Assembly (NCBI GenBank): GCA_026874595.1 | Contig: CM049308.1 | Coordinates: forward strand, 97,871,124-97,935,123 | From: Sipunculus nudus | Lineage: Eukaryota > Annelida > Sipuncula > Golfingiida > Sipunculidae | Length of the DNA stretch: 64,000 bases | Direction: 5' to 3' | Shown here: piece after piece, positions 11,155-23,610 of the stretch | Layout of the letters: each line of letters starts with the position of its first letter | How positions within the stretch are numbered: the first letter of the stretch is position 1 | The notes under the pieces: model-generated | What the model was told of the DNA's origin: nothing | Databases searched by the model: none | Seen by the model: the letters and a program-made list of their open reading frames with translations, nothing else | Position numbers and translations under genes: made by a program

Positions 11155-12097
11155 AGCCACAGTAATACTGAATCGTACGACTGTTTAATCATGCAATTGA
11201 CCCACAATCATGTAGTCGCACGACCAGTCTCCACAGAATTGTCCTGATTCTGAAATGGTCACACACTCGGTTGCATGATCAACCAGAACTAATGACAATC
11301 GGTCGCAAGATCAGTTGTGCGACAAGTCGTTGCGATTAATAATGCTTTTATGACAAGTCTTAGTGACCAGCGACCAATCGTACGACTTGTCGTAAAGACC
11401 TGCAACTAGTCATTCAACTGGTCGTGCCACCGATTGTATTGATATGTATTCCTTGGCCCAATATCATCTGTAGTAATTCGTTCCTTGTACTTGCGTTTCT
11501 TCTTTGTCTTGGCTGGCTTCTTTGGTGCAGACGTGCAGCTGCGGCAAAAGCGCCAATTTGTTGTTGTTGCTCCAGATGTAGCATTAAACTCGAGTCTACA
11601 GGGTGGCATCAGCTGATCCATACTGACAATAGGAGGTAAAAACGGCTGACTGAGCTTAGCCTTAGATCACAACAATTTTATAAGAGTTGCAGAGCTGATA
11701 GCACGACCAGTAGTATGGTCGTGCCAAAAATCTGGAGAGATCATTGCAAGTCACAATTCTGCTCACAAGGTCTTACGACCAGTGGTGCCACCAATCGCGA
11801 GGTGGCACGACCAATCATGCAACAAGTCGTCGCACAATAATGCACGACTTGTCATGCAATGACCAAAGACTGGTGGTACAACCTTCTTGCGAGCTCCTAT
11901 AACCTCAAAATTTACAAATCAGTCGCAACTTGATTTTGAACATGTTTAAAAACCACCTGCGACCAATTTTTCACCCAGTGATCAGCTACGACCTCCGTGA
12001 TTGATCGCACGTTCTTGTCACGATTGTCTGGCAATTCCTCAAAATTTCAGTCGTGGACAGGTCATAACCTGGTCGTATCTGTAGTGTGACGGTGGCT
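11155..12097. mobile_element. 0.94-kb TTA-flanked non-autonomous DNA element rich in GTCG/CGAC
   Basis: The ends are imperfect inverted repeats: AGCCACAGTAATACTG on the left and, read inward from the right, AGCCACCGTCACACT. TTA flanks both sides (11152-11154, 12098-12100). The interior has many iterations of degenerate TCGTACGAC / GGTCGTGCGAC words, unlike its AT-rich surroundings. A 71-codon minus-strand frame (11406-11621) has a Lys-rich patch but no recognised domain. The TTA duplication suggests a PIF/Harbinger-like mechanism. Confidence 0.65.
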
Positions 12098-12339
12098 TTA
12101 CTGTATTCACATGGGTGTGCCTGAAACCCAGAGACACCGGCCAGAGACAAGATTATTACCTGGAGATGTCAATATCTTTCTTTCCAGAGCCTTGATATGC
12201 CTTATATATATCACCATCCTATTTATTATTCACGTTTTTATTAAATATTATTCCTATTTTGCAAGTCCACACAGTATTCATTGTATCCCCAGACAAAGTC
12301 CGGATACTATGGTTTAAGCACTGTCGCGCCCCCGCTGCA

Positions 12340-14212
12340 GAGATTTTGTTTGCACGTGATAACTAAAAAAATATTGCACGGATCTTTACCAAACTTGACA
12401 TGTGCATAGATATGGGTGAGAGGATGAAGCCTTTTTTAAAATGGGGTCATGACTTTTACTAGGAGAGTGACCTTGACCTAGATCCATTTTGGGGGAAATC
12501 ACACCAATTCTTAAATATCCCAAGAAATCTTACATGGATTGATAAAAAAATCAACTTGACTGAAGATCTTAGATAGTGTTGTCATGTACCGGAAACTGGT
12601 GGTGCCACCTAGTATCCTTTTCTTGTTTTCTTGTGCCATTCAATACCCTCTTCATTGCCACTCAACAGTACTGTGAGCATTATAAGTCAAAAACTAATTA
12701 ACAGATTTCTTTCATATTATGCATATACATTGACATGGGTTATAGGATGATGTATATTTAAATTAGGGGCATGACCTTTCCTATGAAGGTAGCCTTGACC
12801 TTGAATATTGCCATATATGGTGAAAATCACACAAAATCCTAAATATCTCAATACGGGATGCATGGATTGGTCCAAAAATCAAATTGACCAAGATCTTTGA
12901 TAGCAGAAAACAGGTTGCGCCACCCTCTGTCTTTTACTTGCTTAATTTGTGCCTTTATATACCCCATCATTGCCACTTGACAGTACTGTGAGCATTATAT
13001 GTCTAAAACTTATGGACAGATGGGGCTGAAATTGTGCATGTCCAATGATCTTGGACTCCTCCATCTTATACTCAAGACTGGTGGCAACATCTGCAATCAT
13101 TTTGCCGTGGTGTCCATCTGTACATGTGCTTCAGGTGAAAATTGCTCATATCTCCTGAGTGGTTCAAGGTATTGGTCTGAAATTTGACATGTCCATCCAT
13201 CTGTGAAAGTTTTCTGGTAAACCAGACAGGTGGCGCCACCTACCTTTCCGTTTATTTTAGAATAAATTAATGCCCTTTTCTGAGGAGTGATATGTCCTAT
13301 TGGCCTGAAATTGTGCATATCCACACATCTTGGACTATTCCATCTTGTACTCAAGACTGGTGGCGCCATCTGCAATCGTTTTACTATGGCATCCATCTGT
13401 ATATGTACTTTGAGTGAAAATTGCTCATATCCAGGGTATGGTTCAAGGTATTGGTCTGAAATTTGGCATGTCCATCCATCTCTAAAAGGTTCTAGTTAAC
13501 CAGACAGGTGGCACCACCTACCTTTCCGATTTTTTTAGAATAAATTAATGCCCTTTTCTGAGGAGTGATATGCCCTATTGGCCTGAAATTGTGCATATCC
13601 ACACATCTTGGAATATTCCATCTTGTGCTCAAGACTGGTGGCGCCATCTGCAATCGTTTTACTATGGCGTCCATCTGTACATGTACTTTGAGTGAAAATT
13701 GCTCATATCCAGGGTGTGGTTCAAGGTATTGGTCTGAAATTTGGCATGTCCATCCATCTCTGAAAGTTTCTAGTTAACCAGACAGGTGGCGCCACCTACC
13801 TTTGCGTTTTTGAGGAATAAATGAATGCCCTTCCTGAGGAATGATTTGCCTTAATGGCCTGAAATTGTGCATGTCCATTGATCTTGGACTCCTCTATCTT
13901 TTACTCAAGAATGGTGGCACCATCTACAATCGTTTGGCCATGGCGTCCATCTGTACATGTGCTTTTAGTGAAAATTGCTCATATATCCTGAGTGGTTCAA
14001 GTTATTGGTCTGAAATTTGGCATGTCTATCCATCTTGGAAATTTTTTTCATAAACCAGACAGGTGTCCCCACCTACCATCCCAATTCCATAGAATAAATT
14101 AATGCTTTTTTCTCAGGAGTGGTGTGCCCTATTGGTCTGAAACTGTGCATGTCCATAGATCTAGGCTTCCCCCATCTTGTACTCAAGACTGGTGGCGCCA
14201 TCTGCCATTTTT
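12340..14212. repeat. 278-bp dimeric tandem array (array 2), left part
   Basis: In the clearest part, unit cores start at 13229, 13507, 13785 and 14062, with spacings of 278, 278 and 277 bp. The second palindrome of a unit is at 13359, giving a 130+148 subdivision. The sequence differs strongly from array 1. The first part (12340-13100) has longer, more diverged units with ATGGGT(G/T)A(G/T)AGGATGA and GTGACCTTGACCTAG-type words. Confidence 0.8.
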
Positions 14213-17200
14213 AGCTCAGCTGACTATGAGTCATCTGAGCTATAGTCATGGTCCATTGTCCGTCGTCCGTCTGTCCGTCCGTCCGTCCGTAGATGTGGCA
14301 CGTTTTGAAACCGTAAGACCTAGGAATCCAAAATTCGGCATAATGTTAGATGTCCCCAAGATCTCCTACAAAGCCGAAAACTGGGTCTTTGCGACTTCGT
14401 TCCTTTTAGAAATTAAGGAAAAACCTCAATTTTTTTATTAAAAACCTATTTTTACACTTCTGGACTGCCTAATATCAAAACCACTCGTCTGTTTTTCCTC
14501 ATATTTACCATATTTATTCCTCTATATAGTTCCTATGTACATGCCAGAAATTATGTCTGTATTATGTAAATTTAAAAAGTTATGGGCCCAAACATAATGC
14601 ATTGTGTAAAAAATCAGGAAAGATATTTGCATGATCACTTAACACAAAATATGTTAAAGCTATAAACTTTTTTTCAAGTAATATAACTTTAATTAATCAA
14701 AATTAAATTGTATACCCAAAATTAGATCAAAATCTTTTAAATTTTTTAAAATATTAACAAAAATAAAAAATTGGTACCTTAAATTTTGCCCAACTTTGAC
14801 CATGGCACGTTTTTTTCCTGTAAGTACTGTGGATTTAATTTTCACAGCATATTTTTTTTTAGCATTTTGTCTGTAAACACCAAAAATTTGAAACCAGTTG
14901 ATCAAAAACTGTAGATTTTATTCAAGTTTTCAAGCACCATGTAACATATTGTTTACATCAAGCTAGTGTCATGCAGTTTGCAAGTGCTCAGCTCCCCAGC
15001 TTCAGCTCTCAGTTCCTAAAATTTGGCATGCAATTAGATGTCTCAAAAATCCCCTACCATGCCAAGAATTTGGTCACTAGGACTTAATACCTTTGAGATA
15101 TTAATGAAAAACTTCATTTTTCCATTAAAAACTCATTGTTACACTTCAAGACTGCCTAATATCAAAACCACTGATCTGACTTTAATCATATATTATATAC
15201 ATACATATTTTTCTGTACATTCTCTATGCACATGCCAGAAATGATGTCAGTATTGCGTAATTGTTTTAAGTTATGGGCCCAAACATAATGCACTTTTTAA
15301 AAAATCAAGAATTATATTTACTCCCTTAACAAGAGGATTGCTGAAGCTAGAGATTTTTTGTCAGGGATGTAACATTATTTAATCAAGATTCAATTAAATA
15401 CCCAAAATTAGTTCTGAATTTTTCAAATTTTATAAGTTATTAGTATAAATATAAAATTAGTACCTTAAATTTTGCCCAACTTTGACCATGGCATGTTTGT
15501 TTCCTGTGAGCACTGTTAATATAATTTTCATATCATGCACACATAAAGATTTCAGCTTTTTAGTTAAAAAAGCTGAAAGAAATTGGCCAAAAATTGTAGC
15601 TTTTATTAATGTTTTTATGAGACCATGTCAGACCTTGGCTCTCTGTAGCACCTCTTGAGTCACCTGTATGTTTCAGCAAATTATGCATGCTTGAGGCGAG
15701 GCATAAACTGGGGCTCCAGGCAGCTTATTATATAATGGCCAGCCACAGTTGATCCAGGTGTCCAACCCAACTCATCTAGTAGTTTTAACCAACAGCATAA
15801 CAATAAATTAATAAATTTTTATTGGTTTTTAATAACAAATTAAAGAAAAATAGAAAAGGAATTTGTTAGTTGATAATAACAGGAAATAAACTTGCAGTTA
15901 CCGATGATATATGAATCTTGTATCGATGGATAGAATGTCACGTATTCCAAATAACACCATGCAGTCACCTATGGTATTTTTCAGTTCAATTTTAATGATA
16001 AAAAAGTAAATCATATTATTCATTACTAATCATTAGGGATCATATGAAGGAAATTAATGATAGACAAAGATGCAGTTGATAATATTATTATCTAGATTCC
16101 TACTGTGTCTATAGTTAGGCCAGACTTTTTTAATTTTTCGGTTTACGAACCCGCCGACCTCCGATTTTCTCATTTCAGAAAAAAAATAAAATTGGCATTT
16201 TGACTTTTTTTTCCTTTTATATTGTGTCGCCGTATCCAACACGGTTGTTGACAAATGATATGTTTATTGACCGTGTGTATTAGATCACCTCAAACGTTAG
16301 AACTCTTATGATTGGCTAATAAGGTCACTTTCGTAATGACAGATGGCGGGTTTAAGCCAATCACAGTAGGGTATCCTTGGGCCATAAATGCAATTGATTG
16401 GCCATCAAGTAGTCAAAAGATTCAGCAGGGAAAATGAGAATTCTTGGAGAGTTTTCAAAGTTTGTTTTCTGCACTACAGTTGCATTTTCAAAGCAGCGTT
16501 TATGTCATATTTACCTAGTTAAACATATTTGTTTTAGATAGATGTGAATGAGAAAAGAAAATTATTTTGGTTGCATAGCGGCTTTACTTGCTTGCCACCG
16601 TTAATAACTTGCTGGATATACAAACAAATTTACTTCTTAAGACTAATTATTGCATTCAAAGTCAGACGCTATTTACTACTGCAAATTGGCTAAGTTTCAC
16701 AAGTTTACTCTTAAAAAATATTATAACTTGTCAAATCTTTAAATTTAACGCTTAAAAGAAAATTACTGAACAGATGAAATTATATGTACTGCAGGAGGTC
16801 GTCGTGTATTCTTTGAAAACTCCAGGAATTCTCAGGGTTTCTGCAGGAATTCCAACTACCTGTAGTCTTAGTGGCGCGGGTTGAAGCGTATGCTTTGTGG
16901 GTATTTTTTATAGTCAAAACAAAAGCAAGCTAAAACCAAAGCCATTTAAAATTCAGAAACTTTGAAAGGATTCATTTAATTGTTCCAAGCTGGAAGCTTT
17001 AATGTGTATGGATGCCGAAAAGCAGTACCTGACTGACAGTGGCCAAGTGACGGCATATTAAACCGAGTACGGTACGTACTGTCACGGCTGTGGTAAGAAA
17101 TGCAGATCTTTATTAATAAATATTAAAAGATTATTAATACTTTTGTAAACTTTTAAAATACTTGAATTATTCAATGTGATCTCCAATGGAAATCTCACTT

Positions 17201-19123
17201 TATTAGCAGTTGTTGTATAATCATTCAATGTGATCTCCAATGGAAACCTCACTTTATTAGCAGTTGTATAATCAAAGTACTATCAAACATGCGCAACACC
17301 AAAATGGAAAGGTCATGGTTATGAATCAAACAACTCGAGTTCCATGTTGTTGACATTTGATAAACAATAGGCGAATAGCTGCAAGTTGCTCATTGATATT
17401 GTCATTTACGACTGAAAAATAAAACTTCAGTCTATCATGCTAGCAGTGAATATTTAGTTTTCTCCTTGCATGTCTGACAAAAATATATTATTTTGTATTT
17501 GTATAAGTATTTGACTGGTCTTAAATTTGTAAAACTTTATAAAATAGGCAGTTCACTTGGCAGGGACAGTGACTAAAGTTTTATTTCAGGTGTGTATGAA
17601 ATCATATATAAGTTATACTGTTTAAACTTTTATTTGTCATTATTTTACCTTCGATGACATTTGAATGGCTTAAAATAACATGGCACACGCATGATTCATG
17701 TGGAAAACTCAAAAGGATGATGATAATATTTTAATTTTAATATATTGTTTTATATATTTTATATAGGTTTATAAAGTGCCTTTTTAAAGGGACATAATCA
17801 GGATAAATATTATGCCTATTCTTTCACACTATCAGTTCAGTTTTGCTTTAAACAAAGGTTTCCCAGCATAACCATCCCAGAAATCATTTCCTCGCATACG
17901 ACTGTTTAACACCTTGTTATGAACGTGCGTGTTGGTAAACACAGTCCACGTGTGTTTGTTTACAATAACAAGGCCGCAATACCAGAGGTCCAGTTAATAG
18001 GGGCAACACGCGGTTTTTCAGCCAGGGGGAACATGTATTATATTTTTTGGCCAAGTCAGTGAGGGCATCTCCTGATTGACACGTGTTGAGGTTCCGCGCT
18101 ACACACGGCCCTACGCATTGTGTTTATGTTGACACCTGCCATCGCGCCCGGTCCACTGTTTTCAACACTCGTTTACAGGAGTAAGCAAACGGTTTCAAGG
18201 CAATGTTTTGGCAGGTACAGATTTTTTTTTTAAAGGGAAGAAACTATTTTTTGTGTCAACTTAACATGCTTTAAAGGTGATTGGGCCTCTTTAAAAATGA
18301 ATTTTATAACCCAACTGTACAATACAGGATTCACGAACACCAGTATCCAGGTTTGTTCCAATTTTTTTTTTTTTTTTTCCTATCTCCTACCTATCACTTT
18401 TGTCAAACATGTTCATAAACCAAAGAATTAAAAAAGTCTGGCCTTAGTACATTGATGTGAAATTAGTCCAAAATGAATATATTACATTTTTTTTAATATA
18501 AATAAAAGCCATAAAACCAGGTACTTATGATCATTATTTAAATGTGTGAATTTTGTATATTCTGGATTCTCAACATCATTGTTTGGTGAAAACTGAATAA
18601 ATACCAGACATGGTGCGAATACTTTGCAATTGTATTTAAACATGAATATGAATATGTACTCCATTATAAAATTTCTTTCATAAGAATGGGAATTCAGGTA
18701 AAAATGAAAGTATATGAATACCAGTGCAAATACTTTCAAAATGTATTAATGAATGCATTCATGAATATATTCTTTAATATTATTTTAATAATCATTTCAG
18801 TTATATTTTATTTGAAAAAATCATACTATTCTCTTATTATTTTTAATAAATAGTTAAACTCTTATATTATATGTTCTGCTTATAAGTTATATGGCCAAGT
18901 CAAAATCTGTGTGACAATCACACTCCATTTGTTAATAAAATAAATGAAATTAATCCTCTTTCCTGTCTCCAAAGGTACTATCAAAATCATACATAAGCTA
19001 AACAACAACAACTCATAATACAGCTTATTTTTATTACCACATAAAACCAGCATGTGCCTCATTTCTAAATCATATTTTTTTATTATATATAACAGCTGAG
19101 CGCCGTGACCCATAGGTCCCTTG
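14213..19123 (+). mobile_element. Family A element inserted in array 2 (contains Harbinger element)
   Basis: The head hairpin is AGCTCAGCTGACT-ATG-AGTCATCTGAGCT (14213-14241) followed by (GTCC)n. The tail is at 19093-19123. Left flank ...CTGCCATTTTT and right flank TTTTCATGTGGTGTCC rejoin as one interrupted 278-bp repeat unit (compare CGTTTTACTATGGCGTCC near 13378). The insertion is therefore inside a T run. The body contains two successive related family A body copies (14420-15000, 15040-15650) and the nested 16118-18443 element. It is also closely related to 37.6-39.6 kb. Confidence 0.8.
16118..18443. mobile_element. 2.33-kb PIF/Harbinger-type non-autonomous transposon
   Basis: The TIRs start GGCCAGACTTTTTTAATT on both ends and continue imperfectly (TTTTCGGTTTACGAAC / CTTTGGTTTATGAAC). 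TTA is duplicated at 16115-16117 and 18444-18446. The paralogue at about 38880 lacks the insertion and runs directly from CTACTGTGTCTA to ATTGATGTG. The interior has no transposase-like frame. It contains a ~55-bp direct duplication (ATTCAATGTGATCTCCAATG at 17169 and 17223). Confidence 0.8.
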
Positions 19124-19278
19124 TTTTCATGTGGTGTCCATCTGTCCATTGTTTTAGGTGAAAATTGCTCATATCTGAGGAGTCGTTTAATGTGTTGGTC
19201 TCCAATTTGGCATGTACATCCATCTTGGAGAGTTTTCTCGTCAACCAGACAGGTGGTGCCACCTATCTTACCATTTTT
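19124..19278. repeat. Array 2 segment between two insertions
   Basis: A 278-bp-type unit (TCCATCTGTCCATTG...CAGACAGGTGGTGCCACC) continues the array interrupted at 14212. It is interrupted again at 19279. Confidence 0.75.
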
Positions 19279-21208
19279 AGCTCAGCTGACTATAAGTCAT
19301 CTGAGCTATAGTCGTGGTCCATTGTCCGTCGTCCGTCCGTCCGTCTGTCCGTCCGTCCGTCTGTCTTGCCGTCCGTCCGTCCGTCCGTAAATGTGGCACG
19401 TTTTGAAGCCATAAGACCTAGGAATCCAAAATTCAGCATAATGTTAGATGTCCCCAAGATCTCCTACCAAGCCGAAAACTGGGTCTTTGCGACTTCGTTC
19501 CTTTGAGAAATTCAGGAAAACTCTCAATTTTTTATTAAAATCCTATTTTCACACTTCAGGACTGCCTAATATCAAAACCACTCATCTGTTTTTCCTCATA
19601 TTTACCATAAATATTCTTCTATATAGTTCCTATGTACATCCCAGAAATTAAGTCTGTTAAGTATAAATTCTTTAAGTTATGGGCCCAAACATAATGGACT
19701 TTGTAAAAAATCAGGAAAAATATTTACTCACTTACCATGAAAAATTTTGAAACTAGAGTCTGTTTTCCCAAGTATATAACTATGTTTAATTAAGATTCAA
19801 TTGTTTACCCAAAATTAGATCTGAATTTTGTAAATTTTGTAAGTAATTAGCATAAAAATAAAATCAGTACCTTAAATTTTTCCCAACTTTGACCATGGCG
19901 CGTATTTTTCCTGTAAGTACCATTGATTTAATTTTCACAGCATGTAAACATAAATATTTAATTTGTTTAAATCTGAAATTTGGAAGTAAAAGCTTGAAAA
20001 TTAAGCTAGTAATTGATTTTTTTCATGAGGCTCTATGGTAGTCATTTGCTTTGTTTACAGATTACAGATGCAGGGTCCCACTCCAGGTCACTGGAAGTCA
20101 GCTATGCCAGGGTTTCTGATTTGTTACAGTCACTGGGGGAGATCCCCTGCTGTGACAGGTGTACAGTTACTCTCATATCACCACCCCAATAACCCCCCCC
20201 CCCCCCCCCCCCGCACACCCAACCCACCAAGTGTTATGCAGTATTGTTATTGTTTTCACTGTTTTTCTCCTTAATTGTAATGCTGTTTCCACTCTGATAT
20301 GCAAAAACTTTCCTTGAAAAAGTAATTCAAGGTGTAATCCAGAAGATGCAATGTTGTGTAATGTAGCATTTTTAAAGAAATCATTTTTCTTTTAAATGAT
20401 TTTACCAATCATAATGGAACCCATCAGTATGCTTAAATTATGATAAAATATGAAGCACATTATGGATAAATAAAGACACAATTAAAAAATTGTGAAATCT
20501 TAATCAAGTATTTTTTTTAGATATTTATTGTTTTGCAGATTTAAAAGATATATTTTTGTGGTAAAAAATAAATAAACATTTGTATGCATGATGTGGTGTT
20601 ATCTGACAAGATTGAGATTTATGATGATGCAATTGAGAATTATGAATAAACTTTTATATTCAGATATATAGTTATATTGAAAATGTATAGAAATATAAAC
20701 TTAAATTTTAAAAAAATTGGTGTGATAAAAAAATGAGGATTTATTACAAACATTTGTTCATTATTTTCCTGCATCATCAGAATTTGAGATCAGGCTTTGT
20801 TTGCCATGTTTTATGTTGTTAATTAGTCATATTTCAACTGTATACATTTCATAAAAAAGCATATATTTAATAATTTATATTATACAAAAAAAAGATTCGA
20901 TTGAACAAATGTGTAAACTACTGAAATGTCAACAGTTAATCGAAAAGCCAACTAATGATCATGGTAATTGTACAGATCATTTGTTCACAAACTGCTCACA
21001 TGCTTCAGTTTCAACATTAGGAAACACATGGTCAGGTCACAAAATATTATTTGCAACAATTTCTTGCTCATCAATACAAACCAATCATATAAACCAACCA
21101 TGGCCTTTATTACCTCTTCCTCTTACACTTTATCTCCATTTGATATTATTTTAGATTTTTACCTTCAAGGTTAACGTCAGCTGAGCACAGTGACCCATAG
21201 GTCCCTTG
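19279..21208 (+). mobile_element. Family A element, 1.93 kb, both ends present
   Basis: The head hairpin (loop ATA) is at 19279-19307, a long GTCC/GTCT repeat at 19323-19388, and the tail at 21178-21208. Left flank CTTACCATTTT and right flank TTATAGTATGAATTAATTCC rejoin as the array 2 sequence (compare TTTTAGAATAAATTAATGCC near 13255). A 20-C run lies near 20193-20212. It holds the best endonuclease-like relic of the window. Confidence 0.85.
20890..21064 (+). pseudogene. Relic of an AP-endonuclease-like (EEP) domain in family A
   Basis: The frame reads IEQMCKLLKCQQLIEKPTND, then CTDHLFTNCSHAS and TWSGHKILFATIS. The order [LL..QQLI..PT] - [DH.FTN] - [S.HK] resembles the C-terminal half of endonuclease domains of LINEs and Helentrons (PT..., LDH(I/V)(F/Y)TN, SDH). 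It is short and starts without a domain N-terminus. It lies about 115 bp upstream of the element's 3' palindrome, which fits a Helentron layout (helicase then endonuclease). Other copies: 880-1115, 45375-45560, 48850-48965. Confidence 0.45.
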
Positions 21209-21430
21209 TTATAGTATGAATTAATTCCCTTTTCTCAAGAGTGATTCACCGTATTGGCCCCCATATTTGGGGAAAAAATATTGTTTCTGAAGTTGATAGA
21301 TGGTAGAAACCATAGTCGTTGCCAAGTGCCAGTATATGAACCTGAAAGAACCTGTGGTCGCCATATTGTACTTTTTACTCTCCACAACAGGGGCTACCAC
21401 CTGCATGTCCAGGTCTGCCGAGTTTGGCAA
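21209..21430. repeat. Array 2 right end and inverted-repeat partner of 25488-25600
   Basis: 21209-21270 continues the 278-bp array. About 21300-21425 is the reverse complement of 25488-25600 (shared ACCTGTGGTCGCCATATTG and CCACAACAGGGGCTACCACC blocks). Confidence 0.6.
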
Positions 21431-21689
21431 ACTGACAGAAATAGCTAGAGTATGGATTCATTATTTATAGGTAATGGGTATTTAGAGAAACGTTTATTTA
21501 TTAGTACCAACTTTCTAATATACACCAAATTCTGAGGAAGCTGCATGGTTATTTTGATATTATATTATCATACTTCTTCAGTATATACTTAATTAAAATT
21601 TATTTTGTTTGAAAACAATGGAGTAACTAGGACTTAGAAGTTTCTGCAGCAACAGTGTTCCCTTTGGAAATGTCTAAGTCCTATCTTGC

Positions 21690-21990
21690 AGAAGAATTAG
21701 CCTCAAAGTATACAAACTTATAACTGACATATACAGAGCTCCTTAATGTGCATATTCCCTTATATCTCCTATACAAGTCACATATAACTGAAATATACAG
21801 AATGGCTTCATGTGCAACTCCCCTATAACTGACATATAACGAACATACAACTCCCTTATAACTCACTTATAACCATGCCTGACTAAACATATAGCTGCAA
21901 TATAAATATATCTCCCATACATAGCATTTATATGGGAAATATATGTCCCTTGTAAGGGACATATATTCCATTTAAGGGACATATAAGGCA
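21690..21990. repeat. Degenerate short tandem repeat with a perfect hairpin
   Basis: CTTATAACTGACATATACA-type words recur every 30-60 bp. At 21938-21967 a perfect 14-bp stem (AATATATGTCCCTT) with a GT loop is followed by a further AAGGGACATATAAG copy. Confidence 0.6.
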
Positions 21991-23312
21991 CCTATATGTG
22001 AGTACTTTTAATTTTGGTAAGGGATGTCCATTTTGCTACTTATTACTTTTTGTGGTTGATTTAGGTATAAGAATTGTGCTATATCTGTAGCGTGTATATT
22101 TGTTACATTTTCTAGAACCCCTATACCCGACAACAAATTGGGAGTCAGAAGAGAGACTAAGAACTGTCGTTTACATATTTACTGTTAACCTCACCAAAAT
22201 CCTTACTCTATTCCATGATGAACTGTTCAAATTTTATTTTGAGGATTTTTGTCTGTAATGTCAACATAACTAGGGCCTATAGTAGGTGTTTTTATTGGAG
22301 TTGTTTGCTTCTTTGTGTTCTGATTAATAGCTTTACTAATTTGTGGATATCCCTATTTTTGATGTTTTGTGTTTTGAATTGATTCATATGCTGTGTGTAT
22401 GTGAGAGAAATGAGATGCATTCCAAGTGAGAAAAAGTATATAATAAATCTAAATGATTCGTAACCAGACTTTTTGTACTGAGTATATAGTTTCCAATAAT
22501 ATGCCCTTAGCTTGCTTATATTACACATGTATAATAAATTTGCATATGTGTATACATAATGCAGAATGTATATTTATTAAATCTACTGCTTTGAATTAGA
22601 AAAGCACTATATATTGTCATTTATACCATTAAAATGTCCCTGGTTTAGACAATCTGTGTGGAATGGAACTTCATATAGAATTAAATAACAGTAAGGTGTT
22701 GAATGTATTAAACTCCAAGTTAAATTATGGAATGGTTATGTGAAATACTGGAGGTTGTATAGACCTGGAATGAGTACAAAAAAACTTTGTGGAATCAATT
22801 ATACCTTTGGAATTTTTTCTTACATAAAATGTTTAAAAAATTAAATTCATGAAGTTAAAACCCGTCCATGAGCTATACATACTGCTAATTATACTATCTA
22901 AATGCTGGCACCTATAATGTAAGCCCATGCATTCACCCCCTTACCATGCACAGTGGAATGGATCTCAAGTGATTAACAGCTATTCAATTAACTTTGATTC
23001 CACACCCCTAGCTGTTTATCATAACAGTGATATTTCAATAGATTAATCAGTTATATCAGTTATAACAGTTAAATAGTGCTCAAACAACTACTGAACTCTT
23101 GCATGCCCTTCACCTTGGAATTAAAGCATTCTTGAAGGACCATATTTCAAATAAATCACTTTAATTATGATTATTACAATTGTTTTAAATAGGAACACTC
23201 AATTTGTCTATAATATTTTATCATGTCTTTACAGAATATATATTTTAGTCACATGCCTAAAACCTATAAGAATATACATACAAAACAGCTGAAATTTGGT
23301 ATAGCCTATACA

Positions 23313-23412
23313 AAACATATTATGTATATTATATATATATATACATATTATAAAACATGTATATTGCATAAATATATATTATTATTATTAATAATAATAA
23401 TAACCACAACAA
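23313..23412. repeat. (AT)n and (AAT)n microsatellites
   Basis: An alternating TA run precedes ATT and AAT trinucleotide runs. No gene. Confidence 0.9.
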
Positions 23413-23610
23413 TAATAATAAAATATGTAACAAAAGTGTAATAAACAATATAAAATATTTTCATTTTAGGCAATAAACTACTACTACTATAATCTGTGTG
23501 ACACAAAAAAGAGAAATTTCATGATAAGATCATTTATTTTATAATTTGTATTAGCAGTACAAAAGAAGAGGATTAATAAATGGGAAACCTAATTTCAGGT
23601 TCTGATTTTT

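Noticed and set aside
11406-11621. Lys-rich 71-codon minus-strand frame as a DNA-binding protein of a Harbinger element
   Set aside because: No Myb/SANT or MADF motif can be seen, and a frame of this length is expected by chance in this GC-richer block.
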